A stretch of 19,780 nucleotides of DNA from Rhodobiaceae bacterium UBA6963. Its GTDB lineage: Bacteria > Pseudomonadota > Alphaproteobacteria > RS24. Position numbers and translations under genes: made by a program. Positions 1 through 7,760 of this stretch are shown here, piece after piece. Location of the stretch: assembly GCA_002450335.1 (NCBI GenBank), contig DJZB01000007.1:1-19780 (forward strand), read 5' to 3'. The stretch's first letter is position 1, and the number at the start of each line of letters is the position of its first letter. The notes under the pieces are model-generated. The model saw nothing but the letters and a program-made list of their open reading frames with translations, had not been told where the DNA came from and did no database searches.

Positions 1-1
1 C

Positions 2-2149
2 GCTGTTGGTGTCGTTGAGGTTACCGCCCGCGATGAGGAAGGTGCGCTACACGGCAAAATTATCTTGCGCGGTGAGCAACAAGACACACCTGACATTATT
101 ATTTTTTCCAAGCGTAAACAGCCTGTAATGGGTGACCAGATACTCGCGCGTCTCAATGAAACCTCACCGGGCATATATCGGGCAGATACGATTAAAGTTA
201 TCACCCGCGCCGGAAGTGAAAAAGTTATTGGGATTCTGAAGGGGAACCTCGAACCTGATAAAAAAGGTAAAATTTCAGCTTACATAGAACCAATTGAGAG
301 ACGTGCGCGGCATATTTTCAATATTAGCGGCACATTGCCTGATAATTGTGCGGAAGGCGATATTGTTGTTGCTGAAAAAATATCAGCCGTCCGTTCGGCC
401 CAAAGACATCACCCGCAACAGGTAAAGGTGACCGAACGCGTTGGCTCACCTGAAGCACCGGATGCATTCAGCCTGATTGCCATTGCTGAACAAAGTATAC
501 CAATTGAGTTTCCCGATGCTGTCATTCAGCAATCGGAGGCTCTGAAGCAGTTCAGTATGGAAGGCCGCCAGGACTTGAGAGAACTGCCGCTCATCACCAT
601 TGACCCTGCGGATGCACGTGACCATGATGATGCTGTTTATGCCTGCCCTGATGATAACCCCGACAATGAAGGTGGCTATTTGGTGTGGGTCGCTATTGCA
701 GATGTAGCGACTTACGTCCCACCGGAAACACCGCTGGACAAAGAAGCACTCAAGAGAGGTAATTCCGTTTATCTGCCTGACCGCGTGGTTCCAATGTTGC
801 CGGAGAAGATTTCAAATAATCTCTGCTCCTTGCGCCCTGATGAAGAACGCCCTTGTCTCGTCGTCAAGATGACAATTGATAAAAACGGGAATAAAAAAAC
901 TCATAAATTTTCTCGTGCGATTATGAAGTCAGCAGCACGGTTGAGTTATCAGCAAGCTCAAACAGGCTTTGATAACCAACCTGATGAAACTGCCACGCCG
1001 GTTTATGAAACCGTCCTCAAACCTCTTTGGGCGGCATATCAATTAATGACTAAAGCACGGGAAAAACGTGCGCCACTTGACCTTGATATCCCTGAAAGAA
1101 AAATCATTATGAATAATGGGCGGATTGAAGACATTTTCACGCCGCAACGACTTGAAGCCATGCGACTGATTGAAGAGATGATGGTAAGCGCCAATGTCTG
1201 CGCGGCTGAAACGCTAGAAAAACATAAGACTCCTCTGATTTACAGGGTTCATAATATTCCAAGTGAAGAGAAAGTTTACGCGCTCGCCGGTTTTGTAAAA
1301 CCTCTTGGCGTGGTAATTGACCTCGGTCAGCCCATGATACCAAGACTGTTTAACCGTCTGTTAGAAGGTGCGCGCGAGACGGAATATGGATTTATGGTTC
1401 AAGAGGCGGTTTTACGAACTCAATCTCAAGCTGTTTATGACCCTGAAAACATTGGTCACTTTGGGCTTAACTTATCGCGCTATGCCCACTTTACCTCGCC
1501 GATAAGGCGCTATGCAGATTTAATTGTGCACCGCGCCTTAATCCGCGCCCTCAAATTTGGTTCTGACGGTTTACCTGACAGCCAAATTGAAAACCTTGAT
1601 GAAACGGCTGCTCATATTTCATCAACAGAAAGGCGCGCAATGCTGGCCGAGCGTAGCGCAAAGGAACGCTATCTATCTGCTTTTATGTCCACCCGCATTG
1701 GTAATGAATTTGCAGGGCATATCACTGGCGTCACAAAATCGGGGCTGTTTATCCGCCTTGACGACACTGGGGCAGAGGGTTTTTCGCCAATGTCTTACCT
1801 TGGGCGGGAGCGGTTTTTTGCCAATGAAGACGGCATGTCACTCACTGGTGGCACAACCGGCAAAACTTATCGTATTGGCCAAACTATCGCCGTAAGGCTG
1901 CTTGAGACAAACCCTATTGCCGGCGGCATGTTGATGGAACCCGTCATAGATGATGAGGCGGAAGGCACTGCGACGACACAACGTCGTGGAAGCTTCAGAA
2001 GAAACACCCATGGAAAAAGACAAGGGGGCGATAAGAAAGAAACACGCCCGGTCTCAAAGAAGTCAAAATCATATAAAGGCAGAAAAAAAAGCTCTTCCAG
2101 GGCTGGTCGTCGCAAAGCAAAGAAGCTAGAAAAACCTAAAGGCGGCTAA
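2..2149 (+). CDS. rnr: Ribonuclease R (3'-5' exoribonuclease), 5' end outside the window
   Basis: RNase R degrades structured RNA from the 3' end and acts in rRNA and mRNA quality control. The reading frame is open from base 2, so the true start lies upstream; 715 codons are present and roughly 50 N-terminal residues are probably missing (inferred from usual family length). The TTG at 65 should not be taken as the start. The RNB catalytic centre is visible as DPADARDHDD at 602-631, with its metal-binding aspartates. The RNase II family signature, ending in FTSPIRRYADLIVH, lies at about 1457-1531. An S1 RNA-binding domain follows at about 1700-1890. The protein ends in a long lysine- and arginine-rich tail of about 50 residues, as in RNase R rather than RNase II, and probably serves RNA or ribosome contact. 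The Nudix gene starts 12 bases after the stop. Confidence 0.95.
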   Translation, partial: AVGVVEVTARDEEGALHGKIILRGEQQDTPDIIIFSKRKQPVMGDQILARLNETSPGIYRADTIKVITRAGSEKVIGILKGNLEPDKKGKISAYIEPIERRARHIFNISGTLPDNCAEGDIVVAEKISAVRSAQRHHPQQVKVTERVGSPEAPDAFSLIAIAEQSIPIEFPDAVIQQSEALKQFSMEGRQDLRELPLITIDPADARDHDDAVYACPDDNPDNEGGYLVWVAIADVATYVPPETPLDKEALKRGNSVYLPDRVVPMLPEKISNNLCSLRPDEERPCLVVKMTIDKNGNKKTHKFSRAIMKSAARLSYQQAQTGFDNQPDETATPVYETVLKPLWAAYQLMTKAREKRAPLDLDIPERKIIMNNGRIEDIFTPQRLEAMRLIEEMMVSANVCAAETLEKHKTPLIYRVHNIPSEEKVYALAGFVKPLGVVIDLGQPMIPRLFNRLLEGARETEYGFMVQEAVLRTQSQAVYDPENIGHFGLNLSRYAHFTSPIRRYADLIVHRALIRALKFGSDGLPDSQIENLDETAAHISSTERRAMLAERSAKERYLSAFMSTRIGNEFAGHITGVTKSGLFIRLDDTGAEGFSPMSYLGRERFFANEDGMSLTGGTTGKTYRIGQTIAVRLLETNPIAGGMLMEPVIDDEAEGTATTQRRGSFRRNTHGKRQGGDKKETRPVSKKSKSYKGRKKSSSRAGRRKAKKLEKPKGG

Positions 2150-2161
2150 GAGGCGACAAAC

Positions 2162-2938
2162 ATGCAAAAGACAACACAACTTTCTGAACTCGACACCAAA
2201 ATCGAGAAAAGCGTTGATGAACGTGCTGACATTACCCTGCCCTATATCCGTCCGGTTGATGCCGCAACGCTCATTATTGTTAACCGACAGACTAAAACTC
2301 CAAAAGTGCTGATGGGAAAGCGATCTGCAAAACATAAGTTCATGCCAAATAAATTTGTGTTTCCGGGTGGTCGCGTTGATCCTTGTGATAGCCGTCTCAT
2401 CGTGCCATCAAAAATGCGAACACCTGTCATTAAGCATCTCCGGGCAGAAACCAAAAAAAATATGACACCTGCACGCCTGCGAGGGTTGGCGCTCGCTGCA
2501 ATCAGAGAAACCTATGAAGAAACAGGGCTCGTATTGGGAAGACCGACTTCATCAGATGTTACCTCGCGGCATCCTGTTTGGCGGACATTTTTGGAACATG
2601 GTGTTGAACCGGCCCTAGGTAACCTTGATTATGTCGCCCGTGCTATCACCCCAACAAAGCGGAATAGACGCTTTGACACGCGTTTTTTCATGGCCGATGC
2701 TTCAGAACTTCATAATAAACCAAGCGACATAACAAACGGCAGTGGCGAGTTACTTGACTTACATTGGATTAGCCTCAAGGAAGCACTGAAACTCGACCTT
2801 CCGATTATTACCCATGAGATCGTTAAATGTATTGAGGAGCGACTGCAATACCCGGATACGCGCCGATATACGCGCCCGGTGCCGTTTTATCGATTTGAAT
2901 ATGGCAGATTTATCATTTCTAATCTGCGGGCAAACTGA
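2162..2938 (+). CDS. Nudix hydrolase with a split Nudix box (NUDT19-like arrangement)
   Basis: This 258-residue protein hydrolyses a nucleoside diphosphate linked to some other moiety; the substrate cannot be read from sequence. The helix part of the Nudix box is clear: RETYEETGL at residues 115-123 fits REUXEEXGU and carries the metal-binding glutamates. The glycine part, FPGG, lies at 67-70, so about 30 extra residues separate the two halves, where the standard box has only 13 residues between G and R. A similar insertion is known in the NUDT19/RP2 branch, some of whose members act on coenzyme A compounds; applying that here is inference. An A8 run at 2453-2460 falls inside the inserted segment. 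The start has a purine-rich GAGGCG 9-14 bases upstream and follows rnr by 12 bases, so the two are probably cotranscribed. Family assignment is firm, function open. Confidence 0.88.
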   Translation: MQKTTQLSELDTKIEKSVDERADITLPYIRPVDAATLIIVNRQTKTPKVLMGKRSAKHKFMPNKFVFPGGRVDPCDSRLIVPSKMRTPVIKHLRAETKKNMTPARLRGLALAAIRETYEETGLVLGRPTSSDVTSRHPVWRTFLEHGVEPALGNLDYVARAITPTKRNRRFDTRFFMADASELHNKPSDITNGSGELLDLHWISLKEALKLDLPIITHEIVKCIEERLQYPDTRRYTRPVPFYRFEYGRFIISNLRAN

Positions 2939-3011
2939 ATAGTCTTGACTTTCCGGTGTAAATCTTTAGTTTCCCGAAATCGGATTTAGGTAAACATCTC
3001 GGGGAAAGCTT

Positions 3012-3179
3012 ATGGCGAAACCTACAACAGTTAAGATTAAGCTCGAAAGCACGGCCGGCACAGGATACTTCTATGTTGCCAAGAAAAATGCCCGTACCAT
3101 GACAGAAAAAATGGTTGTTCGGAAATATGATCCGGTTGCTCGCAAGCATGTTGAATTCAAGGAAGGTAAAATCAAATAA
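3012..3179 (+). CDS. rpmG: 50S ribosomal protein L33
   Basis: This 55-residue protein is a small component of the large ribosomal subunit. It begins MAKPTTVKIKLESTAGTG and continues with the family's conserved FYVAKKN and RKYDPVARKHVEF segments. It has no cysteine pairs, so it is the zinc-independent C- form and not the zinc-ribbon C+ form that is regulated by zinc supply. The length is the usual one for alphaproteobacteria. GGGGAAAG, 5-12 bases before the ATG, serves as ribosome binding site. The 73-base gap after the Nudix gene contains a TTGACT at 2945-2950 that could be a -35 box, but I see no convincing -10 at the right distance. A strong intrinsic terminator follows 34 bases after the stop. 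Confidence 0.97.
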   Translation: MAKPTTVKIKLESTAGTGYFYVAKKNARTMTEKMVVRKYDPVARKHVEFKEGKIK

Positions 3180-3213
3180 TTTTTGATTTCCAGCCCTGAT
3201 TACAAACAACATT

Positions 3214-3240
3214 AAGCCGGTTTAGACCGGCTTTTTTATT
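3214..3240 (+). terminator. Rho-independent terminator after rpmG
   Basis: AAGCCGGT (3214-3221) pairs perfectly with ACCGGCTT (3226-3233) around a four-base TTAG loop. The last two T of the stem and the following bases make a run of six T (3232-3237). It sits 34 bases after the rpmG stop on the plus strand and separates rnr-Nudix-rpmG from the next transcription unit. Confidence 0.88.
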
Positions 3241-3332
3241 ATTCTTTTCTTCTCGTATATTTTGTTTCATCGTGAATTCGCGCTATCTGGATTAAGGTAT
3301 GTTTTTAGATTCCCGACTTGATAAGACAAAAT

Positions 3333-3626
3333 ATGGCACAACAAGAAACAGCTGAAATTCTCGCCCTTAATATGCTGACATGGATGGCTGGTAATGAGGA
3401 AGCGATGAACAGTTTTTCATTACAAAGCGGAATGGCAGTGCAGGATATACTGGATCAAGTTGGCAATCCTGAAGTTTTGGCAGAACTTCTCGCGGGTGTA
3501 ATGGATTTCATGCTCAGTTGTGAAGAGCTACTTACACAATTTTGTGAAGAAAATGGTATGAACCCTGAAGAACCGGTTCAATTCAGACGCTTTCTACCTG
3601 GCGGCGATGCGCCTGAGTGGGGTTAA
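3333..3626 (+). CDS. DUF3572 family protein
   Basis: This small acidic protein of 97 residues has no known function. Recognisable family features are the N-terminal EILALNMLTWMAGNEE segment, the central FSLQSGM with the helix that follows, and the C-terminal FLPGG. DUF3572 is essentially confined to alphaproteobacteria. The protein is predicted to be all-helical and cytoplasmic, with no signal peptide or membrane segment. I chose the ATG at 3333 over a TTG at 3318 because ATG is the commoner start and the family begins near AQQETAEILAL; neither has a strong Shine-Dalgarno sequence. As the first gene after the rpmG terminator it probably has its own promoter; a weak candidate is TTGTTT (3262-3267) and TATCTG (3284-3289), 16 bases apart. 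The HAD gene follows after 19 bases. Confidence 0.8.
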   Translation: MAQQETAEILALNMLTWMAGNEEAMNSFSLQSGMAVQDILDQVGNPEVLAELLAGVMDFMLSCEELLTQFCEENGMNPEEPVQFRRFLPGGDAPEWG

Positions 3627-3645
3627 TTTCGGAGTTAAATGAGTA

Positions 3646-4296
3646 ATGCTTTCAGAAGAAATATCCAACCAGATTGAAACTCTGGAACTTGACCCTGATC
3701 GCCCACTGGTTATTTCAGATGCGGACGAGGTTCTCCTTCAATTTATGCGCCAATTTGAGGTTTATCTTGACCGCAATGATATGTGGATTGATTTGAGTAG
3801 TTTCAGGTTGCAAGGCAACATAAAATATAAAGGCAGTGATGAAGCCGTCGATATGACGAACAGAAATATCATTGATGATTTTTTTGCTGCCGAAACCTTG
3901 AACTTCTCTCCTGTCGACGGCGCTGCTGAAGCTTTGACAGCACTCAGCAAAGAAGCTCAAGTCATTATTCTGACCAATTTACCATTAGCCCAAAAGAAAG
4001 AACGGCAAATTAATTTGTCAAAACATGGTATGGACTATCCGGTTATTGTCGGCTCAGGCCTAAAAGGCCCGGCGGTTAAAAGCCTCGGCGATAAAATTAA
4101 TGCGCCCTTGTTTTTCCTTGATGACATTCCCCATAACATCAATTCAGTTGCAGAATATGTCCCCATGTCTGGACGCATTCATATGATTGCTGACCCACGC
4201 TTATCTAAACTTATTGGCGCAGCAGAAGGTGCTTCGGCTAGAATTGATCAGTGGCATGAAGCTCAAAACTGGATACTGGATAAAATAGCAGAATAG
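3646..4296 (+). CDS. HAD-superfamily phosphatase-like protein
   Basis: This is a 216-residue cytoplasmic protein of the haloacid dehalogenase fold, probably a phosphohydrolase of unknown substrate. All four HAD motifs can be placed. Motif I is ISDADEV with nucleophile D25 and acid/base D27. Motif II is VIILTN with T110. Motif III is probably K140 in GLKGP. Motif IV is FFLDD with D159 and D160. The segment between motifs I and II (about 30-105) is a small helical cap. Catalysis therefore looks intact. The ATG at 3646 has GGAG 11 bases upstream; an earlier ATG at 3639 is in another frame and stops quickly. The gene sits between DUF3572 and dinB in a same-strand run, which suggests cotranscription but does not reveal the substrate. 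Confidence 0.78.
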   Translation: MLSEEISNQIETLELDPDRPLVISDADEVLLQFMRQFEVYLDRNDMWIDLSSFRLQGNIKYKGSDEAVDMTNRNIIDDFFAAETLNFSPVDGAAEALTALSKEAQVIILTNLPLAQKKERQINLSKHGMDYPVIVGSGLKGPAVKSLGDKINAPLFFLDDIPHNINSVAEYVPMSGRIHMIADPRLSKLIGAAEGASARIDQWHEAQNWILDKIAE

Positions 4297-4312
4297 ACTA
4301 ATTGGAAATATT

Positions 4313-5638
4313 TTGACGCCCCACTCAACAGTAGAGTCAACATCAAGTCCCATCACAGGCTTGTGCCGTGACTGCACCACGCGCGTTGATAGCCCTAAGG
4401 CTGACAGCAAACCAACGAGATGTCCCGGTTGTAAAAGCCCTCGCCTACTCTTCCATCCTGAACTTTTTGACCTCGGCATTACTCATATTGATTGTGATGC
4501 ATTTTTTGCAGCCATTGAAAAACGTGATAACCCCGAGCTGGAGGATAAACCTGTCATTATTGGCGGCGGGCAAAGAGGTGTTGTTTCCACCGCATGCTAC
4601 ATTGCGCGTATTCGCGGCGTAAAATCTGCCATGCCAATGTTTAAGGCTTTAAAATTATGTCCCGATGCCATTGTCATTAAACCGCAAATGGAAAAATATG
4701 CCGAGGCGGGATACCAAATTCGAGACTTAATGAAAGAATTAACACCCCTCGTTCAACCTATCTCAATTGATGAAGCCTTTTTGGACCTGAGAGGTACTGA
4801 AAAACTGCATGGACTCACGCCGGCTGAAACAATTCTAAATCTCGTCAGAAACATTCGCAAAACCGTCGGCATCACAGTATCTGTCGGCCTTAGCCACAAT
4901 AAGTTTCTTGCTAAATTATCCTCTGACCTTGATAAACCGAATGGCTTTACCGTCATTGGACAGTCAGAAACACTCGAAAGACTTGCACCTATGCCGGTTG
5001 AAAAAATCTGGGGGGTCGGGCAAGCCATGCAGAAAAAGCTCTCTGCTAATGGTATAAAAACAATTGGACACCTCCAGAGTCTGGAAGAGGCATTTTTACT
5101 GAAGCAATATGGCAATGTCGGGCAACATTTGTTCAGGCTTTCTCGCGGACTGGATGACAGGATTGTTTCTCCGGAACGGGAAGCAAAAAGTATTTCTTCA
5201 GAGACAACTTTTGATAAAGATATTGCAGATTCAGACAGCCTCTCTAAAACGCTCTGGCTTTTAAGCGAGAAAGTATCCTTAAGGTGTAAGAAAGCCAGCA
5301 AGGGGGGTAAGACTGTTGTTCTAAAACTTAAAACCGGAAATTTTAAATCGCTTACCCGGAACCGCACCCTTCCCGTTTCAACCTGTATGGCTGAAAGAAT
5401 TTTCAGTGCTGGAAATGAAATGCTGAATGCAGAACTCCAAAATAACCCCAGAACAGCATACCGATTAATCGGTATTGGTGTTACCGGACTTGTTGAGGCT
5501 GAATTCGCTGATATGCCTGACCTCGTTTCTACAGATAAAAGAAACTTGCAAGCTGAATTGGCTATGGACAAAATTCGCATTAAGTTTGGTCAAGAGACAA
5601 TTGGTAAAGGGCGGTCTCTTGATCGCAGAAATAAATAA
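4313..5638 (+). CDS. dinB: DNA polymerase IV (Y family) with N-terminal zinc-ribbon
   Basis: This error-prone translesion polymerase has 441 residues. The catalytic site is intact: HIDCDAFFAAIE holds D60 and D62, and SIDEAFLDL holds D153 and E154. F65 aligns with the steric-gate phenylalanine that excludes ribonucleotides (F13 in E. coli DinB). The fingers/palm motif NKFLAKLSSDLDKPNG and a helix-hairpin-helix thumb around WGVGQAMQKKL follow, then the little-finger domain. The polymerase is preceded by about 55 residues with C18-x2-C21 and C37-x2-C40, a zinc-ribbon seen in alphaproteobacterial DinB proteins. The start is TTG at 4313, with GGA six bases upstream; no ATG or GTG lies in frame before the ribbon, and the only other option, TTG at 4361, abuts the first cysteine. 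I did not recognise a canonical beta-clamp peptide at the C terminus. No SOS box was identified. Confidence 0.95.
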   Translation: MTPHSTVESTSSPITGLCRDCTTRVDSPKADSKPTRCPGCKSPRLLFHPELFDLGITHIDCDAFFAAIEKRDNPELEDKPVIIGGGQRGVVSTACYIARIRGVKSAMPMFKALKLCPDAIVIKPQMEKYAEAGYQIRDLMKELTPLVQPISIDEAFLDLRGTEKLHGLTPAETILNLVRNIRKTVGITVSVGLSHNKFLAKLSSDLDKPNGFTVIGQSETLERLAPMPVEKIWGVGQAMQKKLSANGIKTIGHLQSLEEAFLLKQYGNVGQHLFRLSRGLDDRIVSPEREAKSISSETTFDKDIADSDSLSKTLWLLSEKVSLRCKKASKGGKTVVLKLKTGNFKSLTRNRTLPVSTCMAERIFSAGNEMLNAELQNNPRTAYRLIGIGVTGLVEAEFADMPDLVSTDKRNLQAELAMDKIRIKFGQETIGKGRSLDRRNK

Positions 5639-5657
5639 AGCCACTTTGAGGAATATA

Positions 5658-6122
5658 ATGACAAACCCTGAAGAAAAAATTGAACAACTCGGTCTTATCC
5701 TTCCTGACCCCAAACCGGCTGTGGCGAATTATTTACCTTTCACTCAAACCGGCAAACTTTTGTTTATTTCCGGTCAAGGCCCTGTTTCAGCCGCAGGTGA
5801 TGCCATTAAAGGCCGGCTAGGTGAAACTATTGAGATTGAAGACGGACAACGCGCTGCTCAACTTGCGGCACTGAATATACTGGCTCAGGTAAAATCGGCA
5901 CTGAATGGTGATTGGTCACGCTTTGGCCGTTGCCTCAGATTATGCGGCTTTGTCAATTCCACCCCAGACTTCACGCATCAACCTGCAATTATAAATGGTG
6001 CATCAGATTTAATGGTTGACCTTTTTGGCGATGCCGGACGACATAGCCGATCGGCAGTTGGTGTTGCGAGCCTACCTATGGGCTGGGCTGTCGAAATTGA
6101 TGCCATATTTGAGATCAATTAA
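5658..6122 (+). CDS. RidA (YjgF/YER057c/UK114) family protein
   Basis: This protein has 154 residues. Classical RidA hydrolyses reactive enamine/imine intermediates released by PLP enzymes; this sequence belongs to a sister group (the YjgF-like_1 type) whose activity is less well defined. Diagnostic segments are LPDPKPAVANYLPF near the N terminus, LLFISGQGP, the NGASDLMVDLFGDAGRHSRS block and the C-terminal AVEIDAIFEI. The arginine of RSAVGV aligns with the RidA active-site arginine, so the usual chemistry is possible. The frame is open much further upstream (from 5475, inside dinB), but the ATG at 5658 matches the family start and is preceded by GAGGAA, five bases away. It lies 19 bases after dinB, and its stop overlaps the start of the next gene as TAATG. 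Confidence 0.88.
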   Translation: MTNPEEKIEQLGLILPDPKPAVANYLPFTQTGKLLFISGQGPVSAAGDAIKGRLGETIEIEDGQRAAQLAALNILAQVKSALNGDWSRFGRCLRLCGFVNSTPDFTHQPAIINGASDLMVDLFGDAGRHSRSAVGVASLPMGWAVEIDAIFEIN

Positions 6123-7336
6123 TGGGAGACATAGAGCCCCCCATATTGCGAACTGTCAGCAAAGTATCGGAAATACCGGCGGAGCAATGGAATGCTTGCG
6201 CCAACCCTAATCCGGCGCATTATAACCCTTTCGCCGACCACGCCTTTCTTCTTGCATTAGAGGAAAGTGGGTCGGCAATACCCGAGACAGGCTGGGCAGC
6301 CCGGCATCTTGTGATAGAAAGCAGCGACGCCGGGCAGATTGCGGGAATTGTACCGCTTTACCTTAAGTCACACAGTCAGGGAGAATATATTTTCGATCAT
6401 GGCTGGGCCGAGGCATGGCATCGTGCCGGAGGTCAATATTATCCAAAACTCCTAAGCGCAATTCCCTTCACACCCGCAGGTGGCCCAAGATTATTAATAC
6501 GCCCGGGGCCTGAGGAACAAACGGCCCGTGCCGCCCTTACAGAGGGGCTTATAGCCCTCACGGCACAATATAATGCGTCGTCCTTACATATTAATTTTCT
6601 GCCCGAAGAAGATTGGAATAATCTGGGTTCACATGGATTTCTTCAACGTACTGACCAACAGTTCCATTGGCTTAATCGCAATTTTGAAGATTTTGACGGA
6701 TTTCTGGCTAGTCTCACATCTCGTAAAAGAAAGAACCTTAAAAAAGAACGCCAACGGGCATTGGAGAATGGCATAGAGGTTGAATGGCTCACAGGTGCAG
6801 ATTTAACTGAAGCGCACTGGGACACTTTCTATGACTTTTATCTGGATACCAGCAACCGAAAATGGGGGCAGGCTTATCTTACCCGATCTTTTTTTAACCG
6901 TATAAATGCAACAATGCCGGACAAAACACTGCTGGTCATGGCACGGCGTGACGGCAAATATATTGCCGGCGCCCTCAATTTCATCGGCGGAGAAGTTTTG
7001 TTTGGGCGCAATTGGGGATGCATTGAAGATCATCCGTTTCTACATTTTGAACTTTGCTATTATCAAGCAATAGATTTTGCAATTACACGGGGATTGAAAC
7101 GTGTAGAAGCAGGCGCTCAGGGCACGCATAAACTCGCTCGAGGCTACGAGCCATGCCGCACATTTTCAGCTCATTATATTCCCCATGAAGGGTTCCGTGA
7201 AGCAATTGAAAACTTCTTGGAACATGAAAGACGCCATGTTGAGCAAGATATTGAAACGCTCAAAAATTACACACCTTTCAAGCAAGCTGAAAATCAAACC
7301 AACAATAAGGCAAACAAGGAGAGCGATGATGAGTGA
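6122..7336 (+). CDS. GNAT/FemAB-like N-acyltransferase family protein (COG3146, DUF482)
   Basis: This 404-residue cytoplasmic protein belongs to a family annotated as 'peptidogalycan biosynthesis protein', a name without firm biochemical support. It has two GNAT-like halves. Recognisable features are the HINFLPEEDW segment in the N half, SRKRKNLKKERQRA in the middle, and the C-terminal block GRNWGCIEDHPFLHFELCYY followed by GAQGTHKLARGYEP. FemAB relatives attach amino acids to peptidoglycan precursors, but the substrate here is unknown. The start codon shares its A with the ridA stop (TAATG) and there is no strong ribosome binding site, so translation is probably coupled to ridA. The 3' end overlaps the HIT gene by eight bases (or eleven with the earlier HIT start). 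The N-terminal and C-terminal tails are polar and low in complexity. Confidence 0.82.
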   Translation: MGDIEPPILRTVSKVSEIPAEQWNACANPNPAHYNPFADHAFLLALEESGSAIPETGWAARHLVIESSDAGQIAGIVPLYLKSHSQGEYIFDHGWAEAWHRAGGQYYPKLLSAIPFTPAGGPRLLIRPGPEEQTARAALTEGLIALTAQYNASSLHINFLPEEDWNNLGSHGFLQRTDQQFHWLNRNFEDFDGFLASLTSRKRKNLKKERQRALENGIEVEWLTGADLTEAHWDTFYDFYLDTSNRKWGQAYLTRSFFNRINATMPDKTLLVMARRDGKYIAGALNFIGGEVLFGRNWGCIEDHPFLHFELCYYQAIDFAITRGLKRVEAGAQGTHKLARGYEPCRTFSAHYIPHEGFREAIENFLEHERRHVEQDIETLKNYTPFKQAENQTNNKANKESDDE

Positions 7337-7751
7337 TTATGATAGAGATAATATTTTTGCTAAAATATTACGTGGAGAAATGCCATGTGTAAAAATCTTC
7401 GAAGATGAAAATACTCTAGCCTTCATGGATATCATGCCTCAAGCCGAAGGCCATGTGCTGGTTATTCCCAAAGCAGAGGCCTGCGACATGTTGGATCTCG
7501 ATGATGCGATGGCACAAAAACTCATTGTAAATGTCCAAAGAATTGCACGCGCAGTAAAGTCAGCCATTGGATGCCCTGGCGTCATGCTAGCCCAACTCAA
7601 TGGTGCAGCCGCCGGGCAGACTGTATTCCACACACATTTTCATATCATCCCACGCCATGACGGGGTTGAGTTGGGTTTTCATGCCAATGATATGGCTGAC
7701 CCCGAAGAGCTTGAAAAAATTGCTGAAAAAATCAGACAACTAATGTCTTAG
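7329..7751 (+). CDS. HIT (histidine triad) family protein
   Basis: This 140-residue protein is a nucleotide hydrolase/transferase of the HINT branch, which typically cleaves nucleoside phosphoramidates or adenylylated lysine. The histidine triad is intact as HTHFHIIPR near residue 100, preceded by the family's NGAAAGQTVFH. The N-terminal IFAKILRGEMPCVKIFED is also typical. Two adjacent ATG codons exist; AAGGAG at 7316-7321 is seven bases before the one at 7329 and only four before the one at 7326, so 7329 is preferred. The reading frame extends upstream to 7185 inside the GNAT gene, but that part does not resemble HIT proteins. It is the last gene of the dinB run and converges on clpA with nine bases between the stops. 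Confidence 0.9.
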   Translation: MSDYDRDNIFAKILRGEMPCVKIFEDENTLAFMDIMPQAEGHVLVIPKAEACDMLDLDDAMAQKLIVNVQRIARAVKSAIGCPGVMLAQLNGAAAGQTVFHTHFHIIPRHDGVELGFHANDMADPEELEKIAEKIRQLMS

Positions 7752-7760
7752 GTAAATAAG

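Noticed and set aside
1557..1895. 112-codon plus-strand frame inside rnr
   Set aside because: It is a second frame of the RNase R C-terminal region, where the S1 domain is clearly encoded in the other frame.
2919..3212. 97-codon minus-strand frame over rpmG
   Set aside because: It is antisense to the highly conserved L33 gene and has no recognisable content.
4753..5580. 275-codon open frame on the minus strand inside dinB
   Set aside because: It lies wholly opposite a gene with all catalytic motifs of DNA polymerase IV; its translation is serine/leucine-rich with no recognisable domain, as expected for an antisense shadow.
5475..5657. Upstream extension of the RidA frame into dinB
   Set aside because: The added residues do not resemble RidA proteins, while the ATG at 5658 has a good ribosome binding site and matches the family N terminus.
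7185..7328. Upstream extension of the HIT frame into the GNAT gene
   Set aside because: HIT homology starts only after the ATG at 7329, which has AAGGAG seven bases upstream; the extension is basic and featureless.
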